Made by a program: the position numbers and the translations under genes. Positions 9,907-18,632 of a stretch of DNA of 34,236 nt are shown here, piece after piece (within the stretch, counting starts at the first letter, position 1; the number at the start of each line of letters is the position of its first letter). Origin of the DNA: Bowmanella sp. JS7-9 (lineage in GTDB: Bacteria > Pseudomonadota > Gammaproteobacteria > Enterobacterales > Alteromonadaceae); contig NZ_JXSY01000025.1 of the NCBI RefSeq assembly GCF_004329715.1, positions 1 to 34,236 of the forward strand. The letters are read 5' to 3'. A model generated the notes under the pieces. It had not been told where the DNA came from and made no database searches. It saw nothing but the letters and a program-made list of their open reading frames with translations.

Positions 9907-11535
9907 ATGTCAAAACTGAGTATCGCCATTAAATACTCAATCCCGCTGCTGATTGTCGGCATCAGCATGTTATTAATTGTGATGATTAATGCGGTCGTGA
10001 TCGGCAGTATGGAAGACAGCACAGACACCTTTCCCAAAGAATTTATGCCCGCGGTGAGTGTTGTAATCAATGCCGACCGTGATCTTTATCAGGCCAGGTT
10101 GGCAGAGACCTCCTATGTGCATGTCGTAAAAAGCACTGACCGCGATGCGTTTAAAAAGGATTTTGAAGAAAATGCCAAACAGGCATTGGATCGATTCCAT
10201 GAATACCTGCGCTACATGCATCGCTATCCCAATATCGAGCAACAGTTTAATCGGTTCGACAGCCAATATAACGCCTGGCTAAAGGCAGCGCGGCAGAGTT
10301 TTGTGCTATTTGATCAGAATCAACCCGACGCAGCACAGGCACAGTCTGACGGTACATCAGCGCAGGAATTCGCAAAACTTCGCGAATTCTACGATCAGGC
10401 TGGCGAATTGGCTTTTAACATGGCCAACAACAAGTCTGACAGCATTAAAGCTGATAATGATCAGCAACAATGGCTGAACTGGCTGATTGTCATTGTGATT
10501 TTAGTGGTCGCCGGTGGCGTCAGCTATGTGAGTCAACGTGCTTTGATTTCACGTATTCGCGAGCTCACCACCCGCATTGATCAGATTGCTAAGGGCGGGG
10601 GAGATCTAACCTCAAAAATTCAGGTAACCCATGAAGATGAACTGGGGGTGTTAGCTCACGCCTTTAATCACTTTATTGAAAATTTACGTCACCTTATCAG
10701 TGGTATCCGTGAAGATGTGCAACAGCTGGACAGCACCAGTCAATCGCTTAATCAAAGCTCAGATTCTGCCAACAAGGCAATCAGGCAGCAAAGTGAGTCC
10801 ACCAGCCTGATTGTCACCGCGGTAGAACAAATGAGTAGTGCAACCCGTGAGCTATCTATGATTGCCCAGCAAACCGCCAGTGAAACCCACAATGCCATCC
10901 ACAGCGCCCGCTCAGGAATGGACAAAAACAAACAGTCTGTCAGTCAGGTTGAGGCGGTCTATACCAGTATTGAAGGTGCTTCCAACAGCGCTAAACGACT
11001 CTCTGCATCGTCCACAGAAATATCCAACGTCCTGGACGTTATTCGCGGCATCGCCGAACAAACAAATCTGTTGGCACTGAATGCCGCTATTGAGGCTGCA
11101 CGAGCGGGTGAGCAGGGGCGAGGGTTTGCCGTTGTGGCCGATGAAGTCAGGGCTTTAGCGAGTAAAACACAGGAATCAACCGAAAATATTCAGTCAATGA
11201 TTGAAGGTCTACAGAAAGGGGTGAACGATGTGGTCAGCACCATTGAAGAGGGCTTCAATAAAGTGAGCAGCAGTGTCAGTTTATCCCGTGAAACCGCTCA
11301 GCTGTTAAGTGAAATGCATAGCATGCTAGCCAAGGTAAATGACATGTCGATGCAAACCGCGGCGGCCACCGAGGAGCAGTCAAGCGTAGCGGAAGAGATT
11401 AATGGCAATCTGAACAGCCTCAGCGCACAAACCCATTCTGTACAACGCAGTGCAGCTGAAGCCGGTCAGCTGGCGGCCACCTTGCGCCAACTGGCAGCCA
11501 GCATTCAAAAAGGGATTGGTACCTTTCGGACATAA
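9907..11535 (+). CDS. Methyl-accepting chemotaxis protein
   Basis: A 542-residue inner-membrane chemoreceptor. Transmembrane segment 1 is at about residues 9-32. A periplasmic, mostly helical ligand domain of about 155 residues follows (four-helix-bundle type is the likeliest fold), then transmembrane segment 2 at about 190-208, a HAMP domain at about 209-262 and a long coiled-coil signalling domain. The CheA/CheW-binding hairpin tip is unmistakable at about 380-418 ([20 protein letters not shown], then [13 protein letters not shown]). It has no C-terminal CheR/CheB-docking pentapeptide; it ends GIGTFRT. The ligand cannot be read from the sequence. It is a single-gene unit with terminators on both sides. 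Confidence 0.95.
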   Translation: MSKLSIAIKYSIPLLIVGISMLLIVMINAVVIGSMEDSTDTFPKEFMPAVSVVINADRDLYQARLAETSYVHVVKSTDRDAFKKDFEENAKQALDRFHEYLRYMHRYPNIEQQFNRFDSQYNAWLKAARQSFVLFDQNQPDAAQAQSDGTSAQEFAKLREFYDQAGELAFNMANNKSDSIKADNDQQQWLNWLIVIVILVVAGGVSYVSQRALISRIRELTTRIDQIAKGGGDLTSKIQVTHEDELGVLAHAFNHFIENLRHLISGIREDVQQLDSTSQSLNQSSDSANKAIRQQSESTSLIVTAVEQMSSATRELSMIAQQTASETHNAIHSARSGMDKNKQSVSQVEAVYTSIEGASNSAKRLSASSTEISNVLDVIRGIAEQTNLLALNAAIEAARAGEQGRGFAVVADEVRALASKTQESTENIQSMIEGLQKGVNDVVSTIEEGFNKVSSSVSLSRETAQLLSEMHSMLAKVNDMSMQTAAATEEQSSVAEEINGNLNSLSAQTHSVQRSAAEAGQLAATLRQLAASIQKGIGTFRT

Positions 11536-11562
11536 AAAACGCGGCGAAAGCCGCGTTTTTTT
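11534..11562. terminator. Bidirectional terminator between chemoreceptor and M28 peptidase genes
   Basis: AAAAAACGCGGC and GCCGCGTTTTTT are perfect 12-base arms around a GAAA (GNRA) tetraloop, with T-runs in both directions. It starts at the chemoreceptor stop codon and ends 8 bases before the stop of the opposing gene, so it serves both. Confidence 0.92.
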
Positions 11563-11569
11563 GGGGCAC

Positions 11570-13195
11570 TTATTTGGCAAACGTATCGCCAAAAAAGTCT
11601 CCCTCATTCCAAACTGGCCGGGCAGCGGTATTCGCCAGCGTTTGGCCAATCATCAGGTTAACCTGAGTGAACGTCTTCGCCGCCTGCCAGTTAAAGCTGG
11701 CATTCAGCTCATCGGATGGCTTGTGATAATGCTTGGCCAGAAACTCCTGCCACTTGGCTTCCCCATCCACATCCGGATCTTTGGCTGTCATACCTGGCAC
11801 CACAAACACAGCTGGGATACCTTGTTTTACAAAAGGATAATGATCCGAGCGGGTGAAAATCGCTTCAGCTGGCCACGGATCCTGACCTAATGTCAGGCCA
11901 ACTTTTTCTGCGGCCTGTTCAACGATACCTTTGAGGCTGCTGTGCTCGGCACCAAACGCGATAATGTCGCTGGCTTCAAATGTCAGTACGGGCATGTCCA
12001 GATTCACATTGGCAACCAGCGCGCTTTTGCTAACCGTTGGGTAGTGGGCAAAATAATCGGCACCTAACAGCCCTTTTTCTTCACCCGTGACGGCTAAAAA
12101 CAGCACTGAACGTTTAGGTGGTTGCCCCTCGCTCATCAAACGCGCAGTTTCCAGCAACACCGAGGTACCGGTCGCATTATCCATCGCACCATTATTGATA
12201 TTGTCTTTCTCGACCGTCTTGGCCAAACCGATATGGTCTGTATGTGCGCTGTATATCACATACTCGTTTTTCAGCTCAGGATCCGTACCAGGCAGAATCG
12301 CTGCCACATTTGGGCTGCTGATACGCTTAAACTGACTGTCCTTACTGAAATCAACCCGCGCATTTAGCGCGAAACCTTGCGGTGTGCCATCTAATTCCAA
12401 TTCGGCGTAGATGTCATCCAGCGAACGAGGCGCATCGGCAAACAACTTTTGCGCTGCCGGAATACTCAGATAGGCGCTGTTCAGCAGCGCAGGCTCGGCG
12501 CCATGAGGCTGACCATCCGGGGTTAACCAACGCACGCGCGGCGTATGAATATAATTCAAGCGGCTCTGGTAAGGGCGACGTTTTTCGTTGGCAGGGGTAG
12601 AGATGGTTAACATACCGATGGCACCATGCTCTGCGGCATAGCGGGCCTTTTCACTACCTGATGCAAAGTGCGCACCTTCCTCACTAGGGAATGACGCGGG
12701 TTTACCGGTTAATACCACGACAATTTTGCCAGCCACATCGATGTTGGCGTAATCATTGTGATTCAGGCGCGGCGCTTCGATGCCATAACCGACAAACACC
12801 AGTTCACCACTTACCTGCGCATGTGCATACAAGGTGCTAGGTGAGGTGGTGTAATCCTTTGGATAGGCAAGGGATGCACTGCCAGCGGCGGTTGTCAGGG
12901 TAAATGACGGTGAGTTTTGCTCTAAAAATGCCTGTATAAACGGCACTCGCTGCATATAGCCATCGGTGCCAGCCGGCCGCAACCCTAATTGTTGAAATTG
13001 AGACGCTACATATTTGGCAGCGATTTCGTGGCCGCGGCTACCAGTGTCACGCCCTTCCAGTAAATCATCAGCTAAAAACGCCATATGGCCTTTGATTCGA
13101 TTGATGTCCGCTTCAGGCGCCGTTGACGCACTTTGTGGTTTATCGCCACAGGCGCTGAGTAACAAGCACAGCGTGGCCAGAGTTATCGTTCGCAT
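11570..13195 (-). CDS. M28-family metallopeptidase, lipoprotein, with PA-type insert
   Basis: Predicted envelope aminopeptidase of 541 residues. A lipoprotein signal ends in the lipobox LLSAC (Cys16). A protease-associated (PA) type region lies at about 120-235 (VFVGYGIEAP, VVVLTGKPASF). The two-zinc M28 site is complete: His318 and Asp320 in SAHTDHIGL, Asp339 in GAMDNATGTS, Glu372/Glu373 in VTGEEKGLLG, Asp400 in NVNLDMPVL and His452 in FTRSDHYPF. It should remove N-terminal residues from peptides in the periplasm; specificity is unknown. I start at ATG 13195, which places the signal peptide at the N-terminus; an in-frame start at 13228 adds 11 residues before it. It faces a TetR-family gene across about 120 bases, which may regulate it. 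Confidence 0.9.
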   Translation of the reverse strand: MRTITLATLCLLLSACGDKPQSASTAPEADINRIKGHMAFLADDLLEGRDTGSRGHEIAAKYVASQFQQLGLRPAGTDGYMQRVPFIQAFLEQNSPSFTLTTAAGSASLAYPKDYTTSPSTLYAHAQVSGELVFVGYGIEAPRLNHNDYANIDVAGKIVVVLTGKPASFPSEEGAHFASGSEKARYAAEHGAIGMLTISTPANEKRRPYQSRLNYIHTPRVRWLTPDGQPHGAEPALLNSAYLSIPAAQKLFADAPRSLDDIYAELELDGTPQGFALNARVDFSKDSQFKRISSPNVAAILPGTDPELKNEYVIYSAHTDHIGLAKTVEKDNINNGAMDNATGTSVLLETARLMSEGQPPKRSVLFLAVTGEEKGLLGADYFAHYPTVSKSALVANVNLDMPVLTFEASDIIAFGAEHSSLKGIVEQAAEKVGLTLGQDPWPAEAIFTRSDHYPFVKQGIPAVFVVPGMTAKDPDVDGEAKWQEFLAKHYHKPSDELNASFNWQAAKTFTQVNLMIGQTLANTAARPVWNEGDFFGDTFAK

Positions 13196-13286
13196 TATGT
13201 TTTCCACGAGTTTCAAAGGCTGGCACATTAATCAAATTATTCGCTCAGTACCAGCTTGACTTGACCAATCAAGCGGCTAACCTTTG

Positions 13287-13300
13287 AGAACATTTGTTCT
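13287..13300. promoter_or_regulatory. Candidate operator between M28 peptidase and first TetR gene
   Basis: AGAACA-TT-TGTTCT has perfect 6-base arms with a two-base centre, 16 bases before the TetR start and about 90 bases upstream of the divergent peptidase gene. TetR-family proteins bind such short inverted repeats and often repress themselves and a divergent neighbour. Binding is inferred. Confidence 0.45.
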
Positions 13301-13316
13301 TAGCTATAGGTTTGGC

Positions 13317-13889
13317 ATGCCGCGTAAGGCGCTTTACGATCTTCAGGAAGTTCTCACTCAGGCCATCGAGGTATTTCTTGAGCATGGCTATCACGGCGCC
13401 ATCATGGATGAGCTCATCGCCCGCACCGGTTTTAATCGCCGCGGCTTTTATCTGGAGTTTAGTAGTAAGCAAAAGTTTTTCTATCAGGTATTGCAGCATT
13501 ACCAAAATACCCACCTGGCGCCGATTATGGCGCATCTGGACAATAATCAGGGGCTGCAGTCAATCCAGGGGTTCTTCGACCATTACGTGTTATTGGTGCG
13601 CGGACGTGGCTGTTTGCTAATCAATGCGATTACCGAACTGGGCTTTGATGATGCCGAGATCCGTGAAATGGGAAGACATTATTTGGATCGTCTGCAAATC
13701 AGTTTTATCGGTTGTTTAGAAAAAGCCCTGCAACATGATGAAGTGGTAAGTAGTATTCAAATTGAAAGCAGCGCTCTGCAGTTAACCAGCTACGTGCAAG
13801 GGTTTGCCGTGAATGGCATTTTGTCTGCTGGTGCAGATGAGCTACAAATCGCCACTCGTTCGTTACTCGGGCCATTACAACGTGGATAA
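13317..13889 (+). CDS. TetR/AcrR-family transcriptional regulator (first of two)
   Basis: A 190-residue TetR-type repressor. The N-terminal helix-turn-helix is at about residues 25-46 (IMDELIARTGFNRRGFYLEF), preceded by the helix LTQAIEVFLEHGYHG and followed by SSKQKFFYQVLQHY. The C-terminal ligand/dimerisation domain is divergent and includes RGRGCLLINAITELG, a motif seen in a subset of TetR proteins that control efflux or dehydrogenase genes. I start at ATG 13317 (MPRKALYDLQ), the usual position; the frame opens earlier at 13284, but that region holds the inverted repeat. It is divergent from the M28 peptidase. No obvious efflux or enzyme target lies beside it. Confidence 0.85.
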   Translation: MPRKALYDLQEVLTQAIEVFLEHGYHGAIMDELIARTGFNRRGFYLEFSSKQKFFYQVLQHYQNTHLAPIMAHLDNNQGLQSIQGFFDHYVLLVRGRGCLLINAITELGFDDAEIREMGRHYLDRLQISFIGCLEKALQHDEVVSSIQIESSALQLTSYVQGFAVNGILSAGADELQIATRSLLGPLQRG

Positions 13890-13891
13890 AT

Positions 13892-13911
13892 TTTAAACAA
13901 GCTAGTTTAAA
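13892..13911. promoter_or_regulatory. Candidate operator in front of second TetR gene
   Basis: TTTAAAC-AAGCTA-GTTTAAA has perfect 7-base arms, and the centre contains AGCT, so 18 of 20 positions are palindromic. It begins 3 bases after the first TetR stop and ends 56 bases before the second TetR start. A plausible -10 (CATAAT, 13930-13935) lies downstream. The sequence differs from the operator candidate at 13287-13300, so the two regulators may have separate sites. Confidence 0.45.
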
Positions 13912-13967
13912 TCGGACGTTGTTTTAAGGCATAATCGACTAGCAGCGACCCAATCGGAAGGTGATCT

Positions 13968-14648
13968 ATGCCGTTCAAACGTGCCCGACATGATGACGAA
14001 AAACACGCCAGACGCCTGTCTATCCTCAATGCTGCGCAAACGCTGTTTGATATCGAAGCCGGTCAATTGCCCACCGTTTCGCAAATCAGTAAACAGGCCA
14101 ATATCGCCAAAGGTACGCTTTATCTGTATTTCCGCAGCAAAGAAGAAGTCTTCCTTGGTTTGCTGGAAAAAATCTATATGGAGTGGTTTGCCACTCTGGA
14201 GCTTGCGCTCAGCCTGCCCGACTCTAACCGCAACAACATCATCGAGCACATTTGTTCTTTTGTAGAGTTGCGCCCGGAATTTCTGCAATTAACTGCCATT
14301 AGCCGCAGTATGATTGAGCCAAACACCTGTGATGAAGTGCTGACCGCGCATAAAACCCGCTTGCATAAAGCCTTATTGAAATCCGCGTATGCTCTGGCAG
14401 GGGTGATCCCGGAACTTTCTGAGCGTGAAGCCGCCAACCTGATGGTACGTAGTTATGCCATGCTACAGGGTCTGTGGCTGATGTGTTATCCGGCCACCAA
14501 TTCAGTACAAATTCTGGAAAAGCATAATTTGTTTACCCTGCGCCCCGACTTTGGCGAGCAGGCGCGTAAAGCGCTTTCTGCCTTGTGGCGAGAGCCCTTA
14601 CCTGGCACTAAACCCTCGGCATTAAAAAACACCTTATTTGCCCATTAA
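13968..14648 (+). CDS. TetR/AcrR-family transcriptional regulator (second of two)
   Basis: A 226-residue TetR-type regulator. The DNA-binding domain covers about residues 12-65, with the helix-turn-helix TVSQISKQANIAKGTLYLYF and the following RSKEEVFLGLLEKIY. The C-terminal half is all-helical and has no recognisable ligand motif. A GGAAGGTG ribosome-binding site precedes ATG 13968. It is transcribed in the same direction as the first TetR gene, 78 bases downstream, with its own inverted repeat in between. The two proteins are not near-identical copies, so this is not a recent tandem duplication. Target genes are unknown; the downstream DUF1820 gene begins 78 bases on. Confidence 0.87.
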   Translation: MPFKRARHDDEKHARRLSILNAAQTLFDIEAGQLPTVSQISKQANIAKGTLYLYFRSKEEVFLGLLEKIYMEWFATLELALSLPDSNRNNIIEHICSFVELRPEFLQLTAISRSMIEPNTCDEVLTAHKTRLHKALLKSAYALAGVIPELSEREAANLMVRSYAMLQGLWLMCYPATNSVQILEKHNLFTLRPDFGEQARKALSALWREPLPGTKPSALKNTLFAH

Positions 14649-14726
14649 GTCTCTTTTAACAACACCTGATGACCCGTGCAGAGATTCAGGTAAAATGTGC
14701 GTGTTTTAGTTCATTTATGTTGTTGT

Positions 14727-15053
14727 ATGTCTGCCAAAAACAAACCCCTGTTTAAAATCCAATTTATCAGCAACGGCGAACGTTACGAGCTGTATGTGCG
14801 TGATCTGAGCCAAGCCAGTCTGTTTGGTTTTATAGAAATCGGTGATTTTGTGTGGGACACCCATACATCCTTAGTGCTTGACCCCAGTCACGAAAAACTC
14901 AAAGATGAGTTCGCCAATGTCACCCGCACCTATATCCCCATGCATAATGTGTTGCGAATCGATGAAGTGGAAAAGCAAGGCACGGCCAAAATCAGCGTAT
15001 TAAGTGATAAGGTCACCGCATTTCCTACTCCGATTTATACACCCAAGGGATAA
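14727..15053 (+). CDS. DUF1820 family protein
   Basis: A 108-residue cytoplasmic protein matching the DUF1820 family of gammaproteobacteria: FKIQFISNGERYELYVRDLS near the start, LYGF-like LFGFIEIGDFVW, DPSHEKLKDEF, then TYIPMHNVLRIDEVEKQGTA. Its function is unknown. I start at ATG 14727 (MSAKNKPLFK), the position seen in the family; the frame also opens at 14697, which adds an unlikely cysteine-rich leader. No clear Shine-Dalgarno sequence is seen. It lies 42 bases before a DUF885 gene with a strong ribosome-binding site. Confidence 0.82.
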   Translation: MSAKNKPLFKIQFISNGERYELYVRDLSQASLFGFIEIGDFVWDTHTSLVLDPSHEKLKDEFANVTRTYIPMHNVLRIDEVEKQGTAKISVLSDKVTAFPTPIYTPKG

Positions 15054-15095
15054 GATGGCGCAGGCGCTGCCCTGCCAAAGACCAAAGGAGTTGAG

Positions 15096-16829
15096 ATGAA
15101 AAAAATAATAACCCTGTGTGCCAGTCTATTCTTGCTGGCTCAAGCCCATGCCAACCCTGCCTTTGAACAATTACTGGATGATATCTGGCAATTTGAACTT
15201 CGCACTGACCCTATCAATGCGACCCGCCACGGGGTGAAAGGGTTTGAAGACAAGTTACGTGATCTGTCGGCAGCCACATTACAAAGCCAGTACGAGGCCA
15301 GACTGACTTTACGGGCTCGTCTGCTGCAGGTGGATGACAATATGCTGAGTGAAGACGAGCGTATCAGTAAAACCATCCAGTTACGTGAACTGAACAATGC
15401 CATTGATGAATACCGTTTTCACGCGCATTTCGTCCCGCTGACCTCGGAATACGGCTTTCATAATGAACTGGCATTTTTACCGTCAAGCAGCCCACTGCAT
15501 ACGGTGGAAGATTACCGCCACTATCTGACACGCCTGACCCACATCCCGCGTTTTATTCAGCAAAACATTGACTGGATGAAACAAGGTATCGCGGCGGGCA
15601 TGACCCAGCCACAGGCGGTTCTGGCGGGCTATGAAGACAGCATCAGTGCCTTCGTGCACACCGATGCAAAAGACAGTGTGTTCTATCAGCCGTTTATTTC
15701 ACTGGATAAGTTTCCTGCCGACACCGCACAGCAGCTGCGTGAGCAGGCGCAAAACGTGATTAAACAGCAGGTCATGCCGGCCTATCAGCAGTATTACGAC
15801 TTTTTCACCACACAGTATTACCCGGCCGCCAAGCAAGATATTGCAGCCGCCAATTGGCCAGAGGGTAAGGCCTATTATCAAAACCGTATCAAGCACTACA
15901 CCACTACGGATCTGGACGCAGAGGCCATTCACCAGATTGGCTTAAATGAAGTCAAACGCATTCGTGGTGAAATGCAGACGGTATTGGACAGCCTGAACTT
16001 CGATGGAGATATCAACGCCTTCATCGCATTTTTACGCACCGATCCGCAGTTCTATGCCAAAAGTGCTGATGAGCTGATGCGCTATGCCGCCTATTTATCC
16101 AAGCGCATCGATGCCCGTTTGCCTAAGTTATTTTATAAACTGCCGCGTACCCCATATGGTGTTGCGCCGGTACCCGACAGCATTGCCCCCAAGTACACGA
16201 CTGGCCGCTATATTGATCCCAGCCGCGATGATGAGCCTGGTTACTACTGGGTGAATACCTATGCGCTGGACAAACGCCCGCTATATGCACTGCCTGCGCT
16301 AACTCTGCACGAAGCGGTACCTGGCCACCATTTACAGACCTCCTTAGCCCGTGAAATGGACGGATTGCCGCCGATTCGTCGTTACAGTTATATCTCTGCC
16401 TTTGGCGAAGGCTGGGGTCTGTATTCTGAATATCTGGGCAAGGAAGTCGGCTTCTATGAGTCAGCCTATGATGAATTTGGCCGCCTGAGCTATGAAATGT
16501 GGCGAGCCTGTCGCCTGGTAGTAGATACCGGTATGCATATGATGGGCTGGAGCCGTCAGCAGGCACTGGATTACATGCTGGAAAATACCGCCTTGTCGGA
16601 ACACAACATTCGTACTGAGGTCGACCGCTATATTTCCTGGCCGGCACAGGCGCTGTCTTACAAGATGGGTGAAATCACCATCAAGGAATTACGCCGTAAA
16701 GCCGAAGCCGAACTAGGCGACAAATTCGACTTACGCGCTTTCCATGATGCGGTACTGGCACATGGTTCGATTCCGCTGGATGAGTTGCGCCGTCAGGTGG
16801 ATAAATTTATCCGCCAGCACAAAGCCTGA
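15096..16829 (+). CDS. DUF885 family secreted metallopeptidase-like protein
   Basis: A 577-residue exported protein. The signal peptide is about residues 1-19 (ending AQAHA), after an AAAGGAG ribosome-binding site. The family zinc-site sequence is LTLHEAVPGHHLQ, with His405, Glu406 and His411/His412, followed by SAFGEGWGLYSEYLGKE, which supplies a further acidic ligand region. This makes it a gluzincin-like peptidase of the DUF885 group, probably periplasmic. Substrate is unknown; some relatives act as dipeptidyl or carboxypeptidases, but that should not be read across. The protein is of normal family length and intact. A small membrane protein gene follows after 12 bases. Confidence 0.86.
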   Translation: MKKIITLCASLFLLAQAHANPAFEQLLDDIWQFELRTDPINATRHGVKGFEDKLRDLSAATLQSQYEARLTLRARLLQVDDNMLSEDERISKTIQLRELNNAIDEYRFHAHFVPLTSEYGFHNELAFLPSSSPLHTVEDYRHYLTRLTHIPRFIQQNIDWMKQGIAAGMTQPQAVLAGYEDSISAFVHTDAKDSVFYQPFISLDKFPADTAQQLREQAQNVIKQQVMPAYQQYYDFFTTQYYPAAKQDIAAANWPEGKAYYQNRIKHYTTTDLDAEAIHQIGLNEVKRIRGEMQTVLDSLNFDGDINAFIAFLRTDPQFYAKSADELMRYAAYLSKRIDARLPKLFYKLPRTPYGVAPVPDSIAPKYTTGRYIDPSRDDEPGYYWVNTYALDKRPLYALPALTLHEAVPGHHLQTSLAREMDGLPPIRRYSYISAFGEGWGLYSEYLGKEVGFYESAYDEFGRLSYEMWRACRLVVDTGMHMMGWSRQQALDYMLENTALSEHNIRTEVDRYISWPAQALSYKMGEITIKELRRKAEAELGDKFDLRAFHDAVLAHGSIPLDELRRQVDKFIRQHKA

Positions 16830-16841
16830 TGGCGGACTGAT

Positions 16842-17339
16842 ATGGTTCTGTTATCTGCATTATTGGCCATGAGTGTGGTGTTTGGCCTGGTGTTCTATCA
16901 ACGCACGCAAACCTTGCAGCGTGAGAATGCGTTATTGCAGGGGCATATCAGTCATACCCGCCACGCCAGCAAAGAATCGCTGCGGGTATTACGGGCCAGC
17001 ATGACAGAACTACAAAACCAACTGCTCAGTCAGCTCTCGCAAACGCAGTTACGTGGGGTGTTGAGTGAGCATGAATATCACACACTGGACTTTTTGCTCA
17101 GCCACTTATGTGATGTGGTGGTGTTATGCACCGAGAAACAGTTACCGGTTTCGCAGGCATTGCAGTTAATTGGCAAAAAACAGCAGGCCAATCTCAGCAG
17201 CCTGCAGTTATTTGTGCAAAAGCAATCGGCGGATGTGGTCTCGGCCTGGCAATTAAATCAGGTGCCGGCGTTTATTAGCGTCTGTGTCAAACTCAGCCGC
17301 TTTAAGGCCCACATACCGGCGCAGGCGCAGGCTAGTTAG
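16842..17339 (+). CDS. Hypothetical membrane-anchored coiled-coil protein
   Basis: No family recognised. The 165-residue protein begins with a hydrophobic segment (about residues 2-19, VLLSALLAMSVVFGLVFY), then a heptad-like helical stretch (TQTLQRENALLQGHISHTRH and SMTELQNQLLSQLSQTQL) suggesting a coiled coil, then a second helical region with cysteines (HLCDVVVLCTEKQLPVSQAL). The overall look is a tail-out cytoplasmic protein anchored by its N-terminus. It follows the DUF885 gene by 12 bases without a clear ribosome-binding site. Its 3' end overlaps the opposing EVE gene by 8 bases. Confidence 0.6.
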   Translation: MVLLSALLAMSVVFGLVFYQRTQTLQRENALLQGHISHTRHASKESLRVLRASMTELQNQLLSQLSQTQLRGVLSEHEYHTLDFLLSHLCDVVVLCTEKQLPVSQALQLIGKKQQANLSSLQLFVQKQSADVVSAWQLNQVPAFISVCVKLSRFKAHIPAQAQAS

Positions 17340-17793
17340 CTGCGTCACACAACAACTGCCATTCCTGCGCGACCACCGGCATTATCGATAAGCGGTGGCC
17401 TTTTTTCACGACCCCAAGTTGCTCAATACCGGGCAGGCTTTTAATCTTATCCAGGCTCAATACCCGATTGAATTTACTCACGAATTTCACATCAACCATA
17501 AACCAGCGCGGGTTATCTGCGCTGGCTTTCGGATCATAATAATCTGACTCAGGATTGAATTGGGTAGGATCCGGATACCCGCTTTTCACCACCTCAGCAA
17601 TCCCGGCAATACCAATCTGCTTGCAGCTACTGTGGTAAATAAACACCTTATCTCCGACCTGCACCTCATCGCGCAGGAAGTTTCGTGCCTGATAATTACG
17701 CACCCCTTCCCAACTGGCGGTTTGCTCTGGTGCCTTGGCCAAATCATTGATACCAAACACATCGGGTTCAGATTTAAATAACCAGTATTGCAT
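17332..17793 (-). CDS. EVE domain-containing protein
   Basis: A 153-residue stand-alone EVE domain (PUA-like fold, relative of the YTH domain). It starts YWLFKSEPDVFGINDL, continues WEGVRNYQARNFLRD and KVFIYHSSCKQIGIAGIAEV, and ends MPVVAQEWQLL; all are conserved EVE blocks. EVE proteins bind modified bases in DNA or RNA, and versions fused to nucleases act in modification-dependent restriction; a solo version like this one has no confirmed substrate. The domain is complete. It is divergent from imuA, with about 140 bases between the starts, but no LexA box sits on its side. Convergent overlap with the upstream coiled-coil gene is 8 bases. Confidence 0.9.
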   Translation of the reverse strand: MQYWLFKSEPDVFGINDLAKAPEQTASWEGVRNYQARNFLRDEVQVGDKVFIYHSSCKQIGIAGIAEVVKSGYPDPTQFNPESDYYDPKASADNPRWFMVDVKFVSKFNRVLSLDKIKSLPGIEQLGVVKKGHRLSIMPVVAQEWQLLCDAAN

Positions 17794-17898
17794 TTCATCT
17801 ACTCTTTTCTTGCTTGCCTACAGTGTACACAGTCATACAAAAAACTTTTATTTTTCTGCTAGTTAAATCAATCAAATGGATTTTGTAAACGCACCTGA

Positions 17899-17926
17899 TT
17901 GCATCTGTGCACAACCACAATATACT
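17899..17926 (+). promoter_or_regulatory. Promoter of imuA-imuB-dnaE2
   Basis: TTGCAT (17899-17904) and TATACT (17921-17926) are 16 bases apart. The -10 box overlaps the LexA box, so LexA would block polymerase. The predicted start of transcription is around 17933, the A of the first candidate ATG of imuA. Confidence 0.6.
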
Positions 17927-17942
17927 GTATATATGAACAGCA
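17923..17942 (+). promoter_or_regulatory. LexA (SOS) box
   Basis: TACTGTATATATGAACAGCA contains the CTG-N10-CAG core (17925-17940) with the alternating TATATA centre of the gammaproteobacterial LexA consensus. It overlaps the imuA -10 box and the first candidate start codon. It predicts DNA-damage induction of the whole mutasome operon. Confidence 0.9.
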
Positions 17943-18619
17943 TATTAATGCATTTAAAAAACCGCCGGTTAATCTGGCAGGGACATCAATCCAGCGATGA
18001 TCAAAAGCATCACTGGCACAGTGGTTTTGAGCCATTAGATGAGTTACTGCATGGCGGCTGGCCTAACGATGGCGTGGTGTTACTGCAAAGCGATTGCGGT
18101 ATCGGCGAGCTACGCCTGCTGTTGCCAGCCTTACAGCAACGTCAGCAGCAACAGCAACGCTTACTGGCACTGATTGCCCCACCCTATCAGCTAAATGGCG
18201 AACCATTGGCCGCCTGTGGCCTGGATCTAAGCCAGATTTTACTTATTCAGCCAGCCACCAGCCAGCAGGCTTTATGGAGTGCCGAACAGTGTTTAAAAAG
18301 CGGTTGTTGCTATGCCGCCTTGCTCTGGCATGACGCGCTGGAGATCCCACAACTGAAACGCTTGCAGCTCGCTGCCCAGCAAGGTCAGGCAGTGCAGTTT
18401 ATTCTGCGTCAGTCATCCGCCTTGCTCAACGCACTCCCTCTGCAATTGAGCTTGCAGTTACAGGCACAACCACAAGGAATTGGCGTAACCGTGCACAAAC
18501 AGCGCGGGCAGCGCAGCGGCCGGCAAACCATGGTTAATATGCAGCGCCACTGGCCACAATTGTGTATGCCGCAACCTGCCAATAACGTGGTGCGACTTCA
18601 TCAGCAAAAGGCTGGTTAA
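17933..18619 (+). CDS. imuA: Translesion synthesis accessory protein ImuA
   Basis: RecA-like accessory subunit of the SOS mutasome, which recruits or supports ImuB and DnaE2. The 228-residue protein has the ImuA N-terminus (LKNRRLIWQGHQ) and then HSGFEPLDELLHGGWPNDGVVLLQ. The P-loop position reads SDCGIGELRL, so the Walker A lysine is absent and ATP binding is doubtful, as in other ImuA proteins. A glutamine-rich stretch (QRQQQQQRL) lies at about 71-79. Two starts are possible: ATG 17933, inside the LexA box, and ATG 17948; neither has a Shine-Dalgarno sequence. I prefer 17933 because it keeps the usual few residues before the conserved leucines, but the transcript would then be nearly leaderless. 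imuB starts 13 bases after the stop. Confidence 0.85.
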   Translation: MNSILMHLKNRRLIWQGHQSSDDQKHHWHSGFEPLDELLHGGWPNDGVVLLQSDCGIGELRLLLPALQQRQQQQQRLLALIAPPYQLNGEPLAACGLDLSQILLIQPATSQQALWSAEQCLKSGCCYAALLWHDALEIPQLKRLQLAAQQGQAVQFILRQSSALLNALPLQLSLQLQAQPQGIGVTVHKQRGQRSGRQTMVNMQRHWPQLCMPQPANNVVRLHQQKAG

Positions 18620-18632
18620 CGCGGCGGCATCT

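Noticed and set aside
12087-12600. Open frames on the plus strand opposite the M28 peptidase
   Set aside because: They are shadows of a well-supported gene, with no ribosome-binding sites or family motifs.
17823-17830. GTGTACAC palindrome near the EVE gene as a second LexA box
   Set aside because: It lacks CTG-N10-CAG spacing; only 17923-17942 fits LexA.
18133-18158. CAG/CAA repeat inside imuA as a phase-variable microsatellite
   Set aside because: The codons are mixed and the tract is short and irregular; it merely encodes a Gln-rich stretch.
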